DNA from: Pseudomonas sp. P5_109
GTDB lineage: Bacteria; Pseudomonadota; Gammaproteobacteria; Pseudomonadales; Pseudomonadaceae
Assembly: GCF_034009455.1 (NCBI RefSeq)
Contig: NZ_CP125380.1
Span: forward strand, 1,343,001-1,407,000
DNA length: 64,000 nucleotides
Direction: 5' to 3'
Of this stretch, positions 46,749-54,748 are shown one piece after another. A model generated the notes under the pieces. That model searched no databases. It saw only the letters and a list, made by a program, of their open reading frames with translations, and was not told where the DNA came from. A program made the position numbers and the translations under genes. The number at the start of each line of letters is the position of its first letter. The stretch's first letter is position 1.

Positions 46749-46866
46749 TTCCCCGACAGGCCTTTTCCAGAGCCTCTGGTTCTTTACATTTTGATCGATC
46801 CAGTCGCTTGCAAGTGCGGTCTGCTCGTGTACGGTTAACCTCATCCCGCCCGATCAGGAGATGACC

Positions 46867-47367
46867 GTGAACGAAATCACCCAACTCGCCGCCGAACTCG
46901 GCAGACGCCTGCAGGTTCTCAATGCCCACGTCACCACGGCGGAGTCCTGCACCGGCGGAGGCATCGCCGAGGCAATCACCCGTATCCCCGGGAGTTCGGC
47001 CTGGTTCGAGGCCGGTTATGTCACTTACTCCAACCGGCAGAAAACCCTGCAACTGGATGTCCCGGTTGAGTTGTTCACTACCGTGGGCGCGGTCAGCCGC
47101 GAGGTGGTCGAGGCCATGGTCCGGGGGGCGCAGAAGAAAAACAGCGCGTATTTCTCCGTGGCTGTCAGTGGCATCGCCGGTCCGGATGGTGGAACGGCGA
47201 ACAAACCGGTGGGCACGGTATGGCTGGCCTGGGGCGTCGGAGACCAGGTGTTCTGTGAGCGGCAGCAGTTCCCGGGTAATCGCGATGACGTCCGCCGACA
47301 AACGGTGAAGGCCGCGCTAGAGGGGCTGCTGCGGTATGCCGCGGCAGAAATCTCAAATCAGGGGTAG
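46867..47367 (+). CDS. pncC: Nicotinamide-nucleotide amidohydrolase (CinA C-terminal domain)
   Basis: Hydrolyses NMN to nicotinate mononucleotide in the pyridine nucleotide cycle. The 166-residue protein is the stand-alone C-terminal CinA domain, with [17 protein letters not shown] and [23 protein letters not shown]. It lacks the N-terminal MocF-like domain, as in other gamma-proteobacteria. GTG at 46867 is preferred because AGGAG ends six bases before it. The ATG at 46861 directly abuts that sequence. It sits upstream of recA as usual and marks the right edge of the tailocin site. Confidence 0.9.
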   Translation: MNEITQLAAELGRRLQVLNAHVTTAESCTGGGIAEAITRIPGSSAWFEAGYVTYSNRQKTLQLDVPVELFTTVGAVSREVVEAMVRGAQKKNSAYFSVAVSGIAGPDGGTANKPVGTVWLAWGVGDQVFCERQQFPGNRDDVRRQTVKAALEGLLRYAAAEISNQG

Positions 47368-47394
47368 GCGATCCGGAATCGCTGTGGAATAATA

Positions 47395-47410
47395 CTGGCT
47401 ACTTATACAG
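47395..47410 (+). promoter_or_regulatory. LexA (SOS) box of recA
   Basis: CTGGCTACTTATACAG fits CTG-N10-CAG with an AT-rich right half (TATACAG), 40 bp before the recA ATG. It marks recA as SOS-induced. Confidence 0.85.
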
Positions 47411-47450
47411 GTGTTGGCCGTCAGGCCTTATTGATTACGTGAGGACTTTA

Positions 47451-48509
47451 ATGGACGACAACAAGAAGAAAGCCTTGGCTGCGGCCCTGGGTCAGATCGA
47501 ACGTCAATTCGGCAAGGGTGCCGTAATGCGTATGGGCGATCAGGACCGTCAGGCGATCCCGGCTATTTCCACTGGCTCTCTGGGTCTGGACATCGCTCTC
47601 GGCATCGGCGGTCTGCCAAAAGGCCGTATTGTTGAAATCTACGGTCCTGAATCTTCCGGTAAAACCACGCTGACCTTGTCCGTGATCGCCCAGGCTCAAA
47701 AAGCCGGCGCGACCTGCGCATTCGTCGACGCCGAACACGCCCTCGACCCTGAATACGCCGGCAAGCTGGGCGTCAACGTCGACGACCTGCTGGTTTCCCA
47801 GCCGGACACCGGCGAGCAGGCCCTGGAAATCACCGACATGCTGGTGCGTTCCAACGCGGTTGACGTGATCATCGTCGACTCCGTGGCCGCCCTGGTGCCA
47901 AAGGCTGAAATCGAAGGCGAAATGGGTGACATGCACGTGGGCCTGCAAGCCCGTCTGATGTCCCAGGCGCTGCGTAAAATCACCGGTAACATCAAGAACG
48001 CCAACTGCCTGGTGATCTTCATCAACCAGATCCGCATGAAAATCGGCGTGATGTTCGGCAGCCCGGAAACCACCACCGGTGGTAACGCACTGAAGTTCTA
48101 CGCATCGGTTCGCTTGGACATCCGTCGTACTGGCGCGGTGAAAGAAGGTGATGAAGTCGTCGGTAGCGAAACCCGCGTCAAGGTTGTGAAGAACAAGGTG
48201 GCTTCGCCGTTCCGTCAGGCCGAGTTCCAGATTCTTTACGGCAAGGGCATCTACCTCAACGGTGAGATGATCGACCTGGGTGTTCTGCACGGTTTCGTAG
48301 AGAAGTCCGGCGCCTGGTATGCCTATGAAGGCACCAAGATCGGTCAAGGCAAGGCCAACTCGGCCAAGTTCCTGGCAGACAACCCGGAAGTCGCGGCAAA
48401 GCTGGAGAAACAACTGCGTGACAAGCTGCTGTCGCCTTCGTCGGTGGCAGACGCCAAAGCTTCTGCGGTCAAAGAGACCGAAGACGACCTAGCCGACGCT
48501 GATATCTGA
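47451..48509 (+). CDS. recA: Recombinase RecA
   Basis: Strand-exchange ATPase and SOS co-protease. The 352 residues begin [23 protein letters not shown] and have Walker [10 protein letters not shown], Walker [11 protein letters not shown], and the DNA-binding loops around [15 protein letters not shown]. The acidic C-terminus ([10 protein letters not shown]) is typical. The start is ATG 47451 with GAGGA upstream. It is followed by its regulator recX after eight bases, and preceded by a LexA box. Confidence 0.99.
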   Translation: MDDNKKKALAAALGQIERQFGKGAVMRMGDQDRQAIPAISTGSLGLDIALGIGGLPKGRIVEIYGPESSGKTTLTLSVIAQAQKAGATCAFVDAEHALDPEYAGKLGVNVDDLLVSQPDTGEQALEITDMLVRSNAVDVIIVDSVAALVPKAEIEGEMGDMHVGLQARLMSQALRKITGNIKNANCLVIFINQIRMKIGVMFGSPETTTGGNALKFYASVRLDIRRTGAVKEGDEVVGSETRVKVVKNKVASPFRQAEFQILYGKGIYLNGEMIDLGVLHGFVEKSGAWYAYEGTKIGQGKANSAKFLADNPEVAAKLEKQLRDKLLSPSSVADAKASAVKETEDDLADADI

Positions 48510-48517
48510 TCGAAGCG

Positions 48518-48985
48518 ATGACCGCCGTACTTGATACACTCGTCGCGGTGCGGCGAACCGCAATGGACCTGCTCGCTCGACGCGAGCACGGTCGTGTCGA
48601 GCTGACGCGTAAACTGCGTCAGCGCGGCGCCCTCCCTGAAATGATCGAAACAGCACTCGACCGGTTGACGGAAGAGGGGTTGTTGTCCGAAGCCCGTTAT
48701 CTCGAAAGTTTCGTTTCCTACCGTGCCCGTTCCGGTTACGGCCCTTTACGCATTCGTGAAGAGCTGGGCCAGCGTGGCTTGCAGCGTAGCGATATTGAAC
48801 TCGCCCTGCGTGAGAGCGGTATCGACTGGCAGGAGCAACTGTCCGATACCTGGCGACGCAAGTTCTCCGGGCAATTGCCGGCGGATGTCCGGGAGCGAGC
48901 CAAGCAGGGCAGGTTCCTGGCGTATCGGGGATACTCCATGGAAATGATCAACCGCCTGTTCAGCGGGCGAGGGATGGACGATTGA
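48518..48985 (+). CDS. recX: Regulatory protein RecX
   Basis: Limits RecA filament growth. The 155 residues form three-helix repeats ([40 protein letters not shown], and a third C-terminal repeat). It begins eight bases after recA and is co-transcribed, so SOS induction raises both. The terminator follows at once. Confidence 0.95.
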   Translation: MTAVLDTLVAVRRTAMDLLARREHGRVELTRKLRQRGALPEMIETALDRLTEEGLLSEARYLESFVSYRARSGYGPLRIREELGQRGLQRSDIELALRESGIDWQEQLSDTWRRKFSGQLPADVRERAKQGRFLAYRGYSMEMINRLFSGRGMDD

Positions 48986-48990
48986 ACTGA

Positions 48991-49026
48991 AACGGCCCGC
49001 TATTTCGATAGCGGGCCGTTTTTTTT
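48991..49026 (+). terminator. Strong intrinsic terminator after recX
   Basis: Perfect 13-base-pair stem AACGGCCCGCTAT with a TTCG tetraloop, followed by six T residues. It ends the recA-recX unit. Confidence 0.95.
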
Positions 49027-49048
49027 GCTTTCACTGAATTGGAGATCA

Positions 49049-49152
49049 CCTGTAGGAGCCGGCTTGCTGGCGATGGTCGTTAACAAAAGCGCGTCTGAAC
49101 TGGATAAACGTGGCGCGCTTGGGTCCATCGCCGGCAAGCCGGCTCCTACAGG
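49049..49152. repeat. REP pair (TGTAGGAGCCGGCTTGCTGGCGAT family)
   Basis: Inverted arms CCTGTAGGAGCCGGCTTGCT and the complement ending GGCTCCTACAGG, about 55 bp apart. It lies between recX and the convergent LOG-family gene. Confidence 0.85.
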
Positions 49153-49205
49153 TACCGCGTTACCGGGGTGCTTCCCGGGATTGCGTGAAGAACCTTTTTT
49201 ATCCC

Positions 49206-50324
49206 TCACGTAACCTTTGACGGCTCCCGCGTGCGCTGTTGCACCTGGGGTTTTGATTGTGCCCAGTTTTCCGGCAGGTTGATGTAGTCCACAAGCTCGC
49301 GCAGGCGGCCGTGATTGCGGGCATTGAAGTTGAAGACCAGTCGCGCCAGATGGCTGAACTCGGCTTCATCGTGTTCTTCACCGTTGTAGGTGTGCTGATG
49401 GAAGTGATCGCTCAGGCGCAGGTCGGCGAAAGCTTCCTGCATATGTTCCAGTGCGTGATCGCTGAGTGTGTGATTCATGCGAATCAGGAACTGGTGCTTG
49501 AGCCAGCGACTGGAGTGGAAGTTGCTGTAGAACTGGTTGATGTGCTCTACCGCTTCCTCGACGTTGTAGACCAGTTTCACCAGCTTCATGTCAGTGGGCA
49601 GGATGTAGTGGTTTTCCTCCAGTTGCTGATGAATGAAGTCCAGTGCGCCTTGCCAGAATTTGCCACCCGGCGCGTCCAATAGCACCACTGGCACCAATGG
49701 GCTCTTGCCAGTCTGGATCAATGTCAGCACTTCCAGCGCTTCATCCAGGGTGCCGAAGCCACCCGGGCACAGCACCAGGGCGTCGGCTTCCTTGACGAAG
49801 AACAGCTTGCGGGTGAAGAAGAAGTGGAAGGGCAGCAGGTTGGTCGTGCCATCGACAGTGGGGTTGGCATGCTGCTCGAAAGGCAGGGTGATGTTGAACC
49901 CCAGGCTGTGTGTCAGGCCTGCTCCTTCGTGTGCGGCGGCCATGATGCCGCCGCCGGCGCCGGTAATGACCATCATGTCCGAGCGCGCCAGCGCAGCACC
50001 GAGCTCCCGGGCCATGCTGTAGAGCGGATGTTCCATGGGGGTGCGGGCCGAGCCAAAAACAGTGACCTTGCGTCGCCCCTTGAATTGTTCGAGCACGCGG
50101 AAAGCCTGTTCCAGTTCGCGCAGGGCTTGCAGGGTGATTTTGGCATTCCAGCGGTTGTGGTCTTCCTGGGCCATGCGCAGCACGGTCAGGATCATGTCGC
50201 GGTAGATCGGGATGTTCGGGCTGTTGGGTGAAATCAGCTTGAGTTGTTCTTCGACCTTGCTGATGAGGTCGTGGCCGCTTTCTTCAAAATGACGGCTCAA
50301 GAGGTCATTCGGTTGGTAAGGCAT
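49206..50324 (-). CDS. LOG-family (Lonely Guy-like) nucleotide phosphoribohydrolase, long form
   Basis: 372-residue protein with the Rossmann-like LOG fold in its middle: VFGSART (about 89-95), ITGAGGGIMAAAHEGAG (about 120-136) and the signature PGGFGTLDE (187-195). These residues bind the nucleotide monophosphate and catalyse removal of ribose 5-phosphate in LOG and PpnN proteins. It has about 80 extra residues at the N-terminus and about 130 at the C-terminus compared with short LOG proteins, and is closer in plan to PpnN. The true substrate is unknown. AAGGAG precedes the start. A leader with two perfect hairpins lies upstream. Confidence 0.75.
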   Translation of the reverse strand: MPYQPNDLLSRHFEESGHDLISKVEEQLKLISPNSPNIPIYRDMILTVLRMAQEDHNRWNAKITLQALRELEQAFRVLEQFKGRRKVTVFGSARTPMEHPLYSMARELGAALARSDMMVITGAGGGIMAAAHEGAGLTHSLGFNITLPFEQHANPTVDGTTNLLPFHFFFTRKLFFVKEADALVLCPGGFGTLDEALEVLTLIQTGKSPLVPVVLLDAPGGKFWQGALDFIHQQLEENHYILPTDMKLVKLVYNVEEAVEHINQFYSNFHSSRWLKHQFLIRMNHTLSDHALEHMQEAFADLRLSDHFHQHTYNGEEHDEAEFSHLARLVFNFNARNHGRLRELVDYINLPENWAQSKPQVQQRTREPSKVT

Positions 50325-50376
50325 TCAACTTCTCCTTCTGCACAGAACCCTTGGCCCGACAACGTACGTCGATGCC

Positions 50377-50420
50377 GCGACACTCCATGTGTCGCTGTCT
50401 GCCCAGGCCCATGCCTGGGC
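50377..50420 (-). promoter_or_regulatory. Two perfect hairpins in the LOG gene leader, one with a GGA loop
   Basis: The 483-bp gap 50325-50807 has no gene that I can support. On the minus strand it holds GCGACAC-ATGGA-GTGTCGC (50377-50395) and GCCCAGGC-ATGG-GCCTGGGC (50401-50420), about 55-95 bases before the LOG start. The first presents ATGGA in its loop between CAC and GTG, close to the RsmA/CsrA consensus hairpin. The rest of the gap (about 50421-50790) shows nothing clear. Confidence 0.45.
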
Positions 50421-50807
50421 GATCTACTTGACCCGAAAGGCATCGGATCATCCAAACAGGCTCTGTTTTTCCTTGAATGAAAGAAACGTTCGCGTAACAC
50501 GACAAGCGACGGCCAGCCCCTTTCCAGCCCTGAAAAAGTGTACGTGGTTACCTTGAAATCTAGACCTTCACAGTGATTTTCGCTGCCTTGATCATTGCGC
50601 CACAAAGTCTTTCCTGGCAACCGCTTATTGACGATTTGCAAGGTGCTTTCACCACTCGTCCGAACGTCCGTCGCCCGTGCTGCACTCTGATTTACTAAGT
50701 TACAGGTGTCACACGACAACTTTGCGTCTACGGCAGGGCGCGCACGGTACATGCGTTTTAAGGATTTATCGCTCAAACATGAGTGAAGTGCAGGGAGGCG
50801 GGAAACC

Positions 50808-51002
50808 ATGGCCAGAGTCATTCTGGAGATCGATACGCAACTGTATCGATTGCTGAAGTCATCAGCCGAGACCCATCATTTGAGTCTCGAAGAGGAGTGC
50901 TGCCGGCGATTGCGTGGCGGCGAACGCCGTTCACATTACTTGCAGGCGCTGCTGGCGGAATTGCGCGCCGAAGATGAACAGCGGCGCGCCAATTCCAGGT
51001 GA
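50808..51002 (+). CDS. Small ribbon-helix-helix-like protein, orphan
   Basis: 64-residue protein MARVILEIDTQLYRLLKSSA... The beta strand followed by two helices (ILEIDTQLYRLLKSSAETHH, then LSLEEECCRRL) resembles FitA/VapB-type antitoxin DNA-binding domains. A charged helix (LLAELRAEDEQRRA) follows, where antitoxins carry their toxin-binding tail. GGGAGGCGGG precedes the ATG. No PIN or other toxin gene lies beside it. The stop codon directly abuts the stop of the convergent PA3611-like gene. Function unknown. Confidence 0.6.
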   Translation: MARVILEIDTQLYRLLKSSAETHHLSLEEECCRRLRGGERRSHYLQALLAELRAEDEQRRANSR

Positions 51003-51425
51003 TTACTTTTTCTTCTTCGCCGGTTGCAGGCAATCCGATTCCTGGAAGCTTGCGGAGCCGACCGGGCGGTTGGTCTTCACCTCGGTGAAGTCGTAACGCA
51101 TGATTGCGCCCTTGGCCATCAGCTTGCGAAACCCTTCGTTCCTGCAGACGGAAGCTCCCAGCTGGAAGTACACGGCTTTCGGGTCTGCACGCATCTTGTC
51201 GGCATGGCTGCTCTGCACGCTCAGATGGTTGATCAGCTGTTTGCCTTCAACGGTGTAGCCTTGATCGAGTATGTCTTCGTTGATCGCTCGTGGAGTGCCG
51301 ACGCTGCTCTGGGTGGCGACGTTTTGCAGCATTTTGTTCAGTTCCGTGTCTTTCAAGGACGCAGCCTGAGCGTTGAGGGACGACGCCAGCAAAATGGCCG
51401 CGGTAGGAACGATAAGGCGCAGCAT
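51003..51425 (-). CDS. Secreted PA3611-like protein (quorum-sensing-regulated virulence factor family)
   Basis: 140 residues with a signal peptide (LIVPTAAILLASSLNAQAA), so probably periplasmic. It has two cysteines in the mature chain (in GASVCRNEG and QESDCLQP), likely joined by a disulphide, and a lysine-rich C-terminus. It resembles P. aeruginosa PA3611, which has been called a quorum-sensing-regulated virulence factor, and its position near recX and the potential DTW gene is similar. The biochemical role is not known. Its stop abuts the stop of the upstream convergent gene with no gap. Confidence 0.7.
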   Translation of the reverse strand: MLRLIVPTAAILLASSLNAQAASLKDTELNKMLQNVATQSSVGTPRAINEDILDQGYTVEGKQLINHLSVQSSHADKMRADPKAVYFQLGASVCRNEGFRKLMAKGAIMRYDFTEVKTNRPVGSASFQESDCLQPAKKKK

Positions 51426-51613
51426 GAAACTCTCCTGGTTCAGTGATGGGGGTTTGACCCGTCACGTGACTGTGCGTTCAGTGGCGGCGAATTATAGGGG
51501 AGGCGGGCTGGACGGTACAGGCTTGCACCGGGTGGTCTGTTAAACTGCTGGCACTTTTTACCCTGTCGAGTGTTTTTCGTGTCGAGTTCCCTTCTCTGTG
51601 GGCGTTGCCCGCT

Positions 51614-52372
51614 ATGAGCCCTACCCCCGCGCGCTTTGCCTTGAATGCCGTAGCCCGCTTGCGCGACCAGCGCGAGGAGGAGGGCATCAAGCCGATTCAG
51701 GCCCGCGGCTGGCGTGCGCCGCGTTGCCGTGACTGCCGGGTGATCGAGAGCCATTGCCTGTGCGCATGGCGTCCGCAGGTCGCGACTCGCTCCGGCGTGT
51801 GCCTGATCATGACCAACAAGGAGGTGTTCAAGCCGAGCAACACCGGTTGGCTGATCGCCGATGTGGTGCCAGACAACCATGCCTTCATCTGGTCCCGTAC
51901 CGAGGTCGATCCGAAGTTGCTGGCGCTGTTGTCCGACCCGCAATGGCAGCCCTACCTGGTGTTTCCGGGTGAGTACGTCGAGCCTGAGCGTGTGACCAAC
52001 AGCGTGCATGTCGACGGCACGAAGCGCCCGTTGTTCATTCTATTGGACGCGACCTGGACCGAAGCGCGGAAGATCTTTCGCAAGAGCCCCTATTTCGACC
52101 GATTGCCGATCCTCAGCCTGTTGCCGGAGAAACTCTCTCGTTACCGCTTGCGCCGCTCGACCCGCAGCGAGCATTTGTGCACGGCGGAAGTGGCGGCGCT
52201 ATGTCTCGATCTTGCAGGCGATGAGGCCGCAGCCTCGGCGCTGGATGCCTACTTCGATGTGTTCAGCCAGCATTACCTCGATGCCAAGCATCAGTTGGAC
52301 ATGAACGTTTCGACCCCGGCGCACGCCGAGTTGATGCCCTATGTCCAGTCGGTCACCCCATTGGTGGACTGA
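51614..52372 (+). CDS. DTW-domain tRNA-uridine aminocarboxypropyltransferase
   Basis: 252 residues of the DTW/TapT family, which make 3-(3-amino-3-carboxypropyl)uridine (acp3U) in tRNA with SAM. The N-terminal zinc-knuckle cysteines are CRDCRVIESHCLC, and the family motif is LDATWTEARKIF. The ATG at 51614 is used because the extra codons upstream start with TTG and have no ribosome-binding site. It is a single gene, divergent from the PA3611-like gene. The target position in tRNA cannot be read from the sequence. Confidence 0.85.
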   Translation: MSPTPARFALNAVARLRDQREEEGIKPIQARGWRAPRCRDCRVIESHCLCAWRPQVATRSGVCLIMTNKEVFKPSNTGWLIADVVPDNHAFIWSRTEVDPKLLALLSDPQWQPYLVFPGEYVEPERVTNSVHVDGTKRPLFILLDATWTEARKIFRKSPYFDRLPILSLLPEKLSRYRLRRSTRSEHLCTAEVAALCLDLAGDEAAASALDAYFDVFSQHYLDAKHQLDMNVSTPAHAELMPYVQSVTPLVD

Positions 52373-52590
52373 TTGTCGCGCATACTGCAATAAAGTGTCC
52401 CAGCCATGCTGCTTGACCACCCCGGTTTGGCTGGGCATGCTTGGCGCCGATTAGGGTGCGGCCAGAATTTACAACGCCGTTTTTTGCGTTGAGCGTACCT
52501 TTTCAGCGCAGCTCGGTGGCTGTGCCTTGAGTCGCTTTGGCGAGGTCCGAATGCATCGGGCGTCCCATGAAAAACAGGATCATTTGAACG

Positions 52591-53241
52591 ATGGCCACAT
52601 ACGAAATCCTGATTGCCGATGACCACCCACTTTTTCGCAGTGCCTTGCATCAAGCGCTGACCCTGGGCCTCGGCCCGGATGTCCGCCTGGTGGAAGTGGC
52701 GAGCATCGCCGAACTGGAAGTTCGCCTGACGGAAAAATCCGATTGGGATCTGGTCCTGCTGGATCTGAACATGCCAGGGGCCTACGGGTTTTCCGGGCTG
52801 GTCCTGCTGCGCGGTCAGTATCCGCAGATCCCGGTGGTCATGGTCTCGGCCCAGGAAGAGGCGACCATCATGGTCAAGTCTCGTGAGTTCGGCGCCAGTG
52901 GCTTCATTCCCAAATCCAGCGATTTGAGTGTGATCCAGAAAGCCGTGCGTGCGGTCCTTGATGGCGACGTGTTCTGGCCACCGCAGGCGTTCGAAGCGGT
53001 CAGCGTTTCGCAAGAGGCCAAGGCGGCCAGCGAAGGCCTTGCCAGCCTGACTCCGCAGCAGTTCCGGGTGCTGACCATGGTTTGCGAAGGTCTGCTGAAC
53101 AAGCAGATCGCCTACGAGCTGAGTGTTTCCGAGGCGACGATCAAGGCGCACGTGACCGCGATTTTCCGTAAACTGAATGTGCGGACCCGGACCCAGGCTG
53201 CGCTGCTCTTGCAACAACTTGAGTCAATTTCCAGCCATTAA
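52591..53241 (+). CDS. erdR: LuxR-type response regulator ErdR
   Basis: 216 residues: a receiver domain with D10/D11, phosphoacceptor D58 (LVLLDLNMPG) and the later lysine (FIPKSSD), then a LuxR-type helix-turn-helix (LTPQQFRVLTMVCEGLLNKQIAYELSVSEATIKAHVTAIFRKL). It resembles ErdR, which in Pseudomonas controls ethanol oxidation and acetate (acs) metabolism. No sensor kinase is next to it, as is usual for erdR. The 218-bp leader contains CCCAGCCA/TGGCTGGG (52399-52435) and CAACGC/GCGTTG (52472-52491) inverted repeats of unknown use. Confidence 0.85.
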   Translation: MATYEILIADDHPLFRSALHQALTLGLGPDVRLVEVASIAELEVRLTEKSDWDLVLLDLNMPGAYGFSGLVLLRGQYPQIPVVMVSAQEEATIMVKSREFGASGFIPKSSDLSVIQKAVRAVLDGDVFWPPQAFEAVSVSQEAKAASEGLASLTPQQFRVLTMVCEGLLNKQIAYELSVSEATIKAHVTAIFRKLNVRTRTQAALLLQQLESISSH

Positions 53242-53316
53242 AGGCTGGCAACTTCACGCTTTTTTGACTTTGGTTGAACTAGCTTTCCCACTTCTTTTTT
53301 GTCAGTTGCCCACTCT

Positions 53317-53679
53317 ATGTCACCTTTCAAAGGCCAGACCGGCCTGAAACGTATTCTCAATGCCTCCGGTTATTCGCTGGACGGCCTGCGCGCAGCCTTC
53401 ACCGGTGAAGCTGCCTTTCGGCAACTGGTATTGCTCAACGTCATCCTGATTCCCTTGTCGTTCTTCCTGGATGTCAGCCGGGTCGAACAGGCGCTGTTGA
53501 TCGCGGTATGCATGCTGGCGTTGATCGTCGAGTTGCTCAACTCGGCAGTGGAAGCGGCCATCGATCGCATTTCCCTTGAGCGGCACCCGCTGTCCAAGAA
53601 TGCCAAGGACATGGGCAGTGCCGCCCAGTTCGTGGCATTGAGCATGATTGCCCTGGTATGGGCGGTGATTCTGCTCTAG
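53317..53679 (+). CDS. dgkA: Diacylglycerol kinase DgkA
   Basis: Small trimeric inner-membrane kinase that returns diacylglycerol to phosphatidate. The 120 residues have an amphipathic N-terminus, GEAAFRQ with the metal-site glutamate, three membrane helices, and the signature ELLNSAVEAAIDR. ATG 53317 matches the family start. It converges on finR: both stop codons are read from the same CTAG at 53676-53679. Confidence 0.95.
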   Translation: MSPFKGQTGLKRILNASGYSLDGLRAAFTGEAAFRQLVLLNVILIPLSFFLDVSRVEQALLIAVCMLALIVELLNSAVEAAIDRISLERHPLSKNAKDMGSAAQFVALSMIALVWAVILL

Positions 53680-54602
53680 GCGATCGTCGGCAGCACGATC
53701 TCGTCGCTGCGCTGAACCCCGGCGGTGAACGCGCGGCACAGATCGAGGAACTCGCGCATCGCCGAGGTCTGATATTTCTGTTTATGCCAGATAAAGTAAA
53801 ACTGTCGCGCCAGATCCAGGTCCGGTGTCTCGACAGGCACCAGGCTGCCGCGGCGGAATGCGTCGCGTAACGCCAGTCGGGAAATGCAGCCAATCCCCAA
53901 ACCTGATTCCACCGCGCGCTTGATCGCTTCGGTGTGCTCAAGCTCCAGGCGGATATTTAAAGAAGAACGGTGATGGCGCATGGCTTGATCGAAGGTCAAC
54001 CGCGTGCCGGAACCCTGTTCGCGCAAGATCCAGGCTTCGTGACTCAGCTCGTCCATGGTCGCCGTGCCGCGCTTGGCCAGCGGATGCTGAGGGGCGCAAA
54101 ACACCACCAGTTCGTCCTCGACCCAGCTTTGCACTTCGATGTCCGGGTGGCTGCAGTCGCCTTCGATTAGACCCAGATCAATTTCATAGTGAGCGACTTG
54201 TTGCACGATATTGGCAGTGTTCTGTACGTGCAGTTTTACCTGGCTTTCCGGATGGCGCTGCATGAAGCTGCCGATCAGCAGGGTGGCCAGGTAATTGCCG
54301 ATGGTCAGGGTCGCGCCCACGGCCAGCGAGCCGAACCCTGACTTGCCATTGAGCAGGTCTTCGATCTCCTTGGCCTGGTCCAGCAAGGCCACCGCCTGGG
54401 GCAGCAGCTGTTTACCGAGCGCGTTGAGGCTCAGGCGTTTGCCGGCACGGTCGAACAGCTGGCAGCTGCACTGGCGCTCCAGTTCGGTGATCGAGGTGCT
54501 CGCCGCCGATTGCGAGAGGTTGAGCAGGCCCGCGGCACGGGATACGCTTTCCTGCTGGGCGACGGCGACGAATACTTGAAGTTGACGGAGAGTAAATCGC
54601 AT
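53676..54602 (-). CDS. finR: LysR-family regulator FinR, divergent from fpr
   Basis: 308 residues with an N-terminal winged helix (FVAVAQQESVSRAAGLLNLSQSAASTSITELERQ) and a LysR effector domain. It is transcribed away from fpr, the arrangement known in P. putida and P. aeruginosa, where FinR induces fpr under superoxide or other oxidative stress. The start is at 54602 (MRFTLRQLQVFVA). The 42 extra codons upstream run into the promoter region and are rejected. It overlaps the convergent dgkA by four bases. Confidence 0.9.
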   Translation of the reverse strand: MRFTLRQLQVFVAVAQQESVSRAAGLLNLSQSAASTSITELERQCSCQLFDRAGKRLSLNALGKQLLPQAVALLDQAKEIEDLLNGKSGFGSLAVGATLTIGNYLATLLIGSFMQRHPESQVKLHVQNTANIVQQVAHYEIDLGLIEGDCSHPDIEVQSWVEDELVVFCAPQHPLAKRGTATMDELSHEAWILREQGSGTRLTFDQAMRHHRSSLNIRLELEHTEAIKRAVESGLGIGCISRLALRDAFRRGSLVPVETPDLDLARQFYFIWHKQKYQTSAMREFLDLCRAFTAGVQRSDEIVLPTIA

Positions 54603-54627
54603 ATCGATATAACCGATAACCCTTATC
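54601..54627. promoter_or_regulatory. Candidate FinR operator between finR and fpr
   Basis: Two palindromes lie next to each other: ATATCGATAT (54601-54610, touching the finR start codon) and GATAA-CCC-TTATC (54615-54627). Placement fits autorepression of finR and activation of fpr. The sequence alone does not prove binding. Confidence 0.4.
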
Positions 54628-54748
54628 TTAATAATCCATTTAACAGATATTGTCTCTGCCTTTAGAATGCGATGCAATTGCGCAGAGCTGGCTTTCTTTA
54701 CAGAGCACGCCGAACACGCGCAGACCAATCTCCAGGAGTCCCACGTAC

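Noticed and set aside
46749..46866. Search for an endolysin, spanin or further tailocin gene after the holin
   Set aside because: Only about 120 bp remain before pncC, with no frame and no recognisable remnant.
50401..50420. GCCCAGGC hairpin as a terminator
   Set aside because: No T-run follows it on either strand.
52399..52491. Inverted repeats in the erdR leader as a riboswitch or small RNA
   Set aside because: Two simple repeats without a terminator or conserved core that I recognise. Kept only as a note in the erdR entry.
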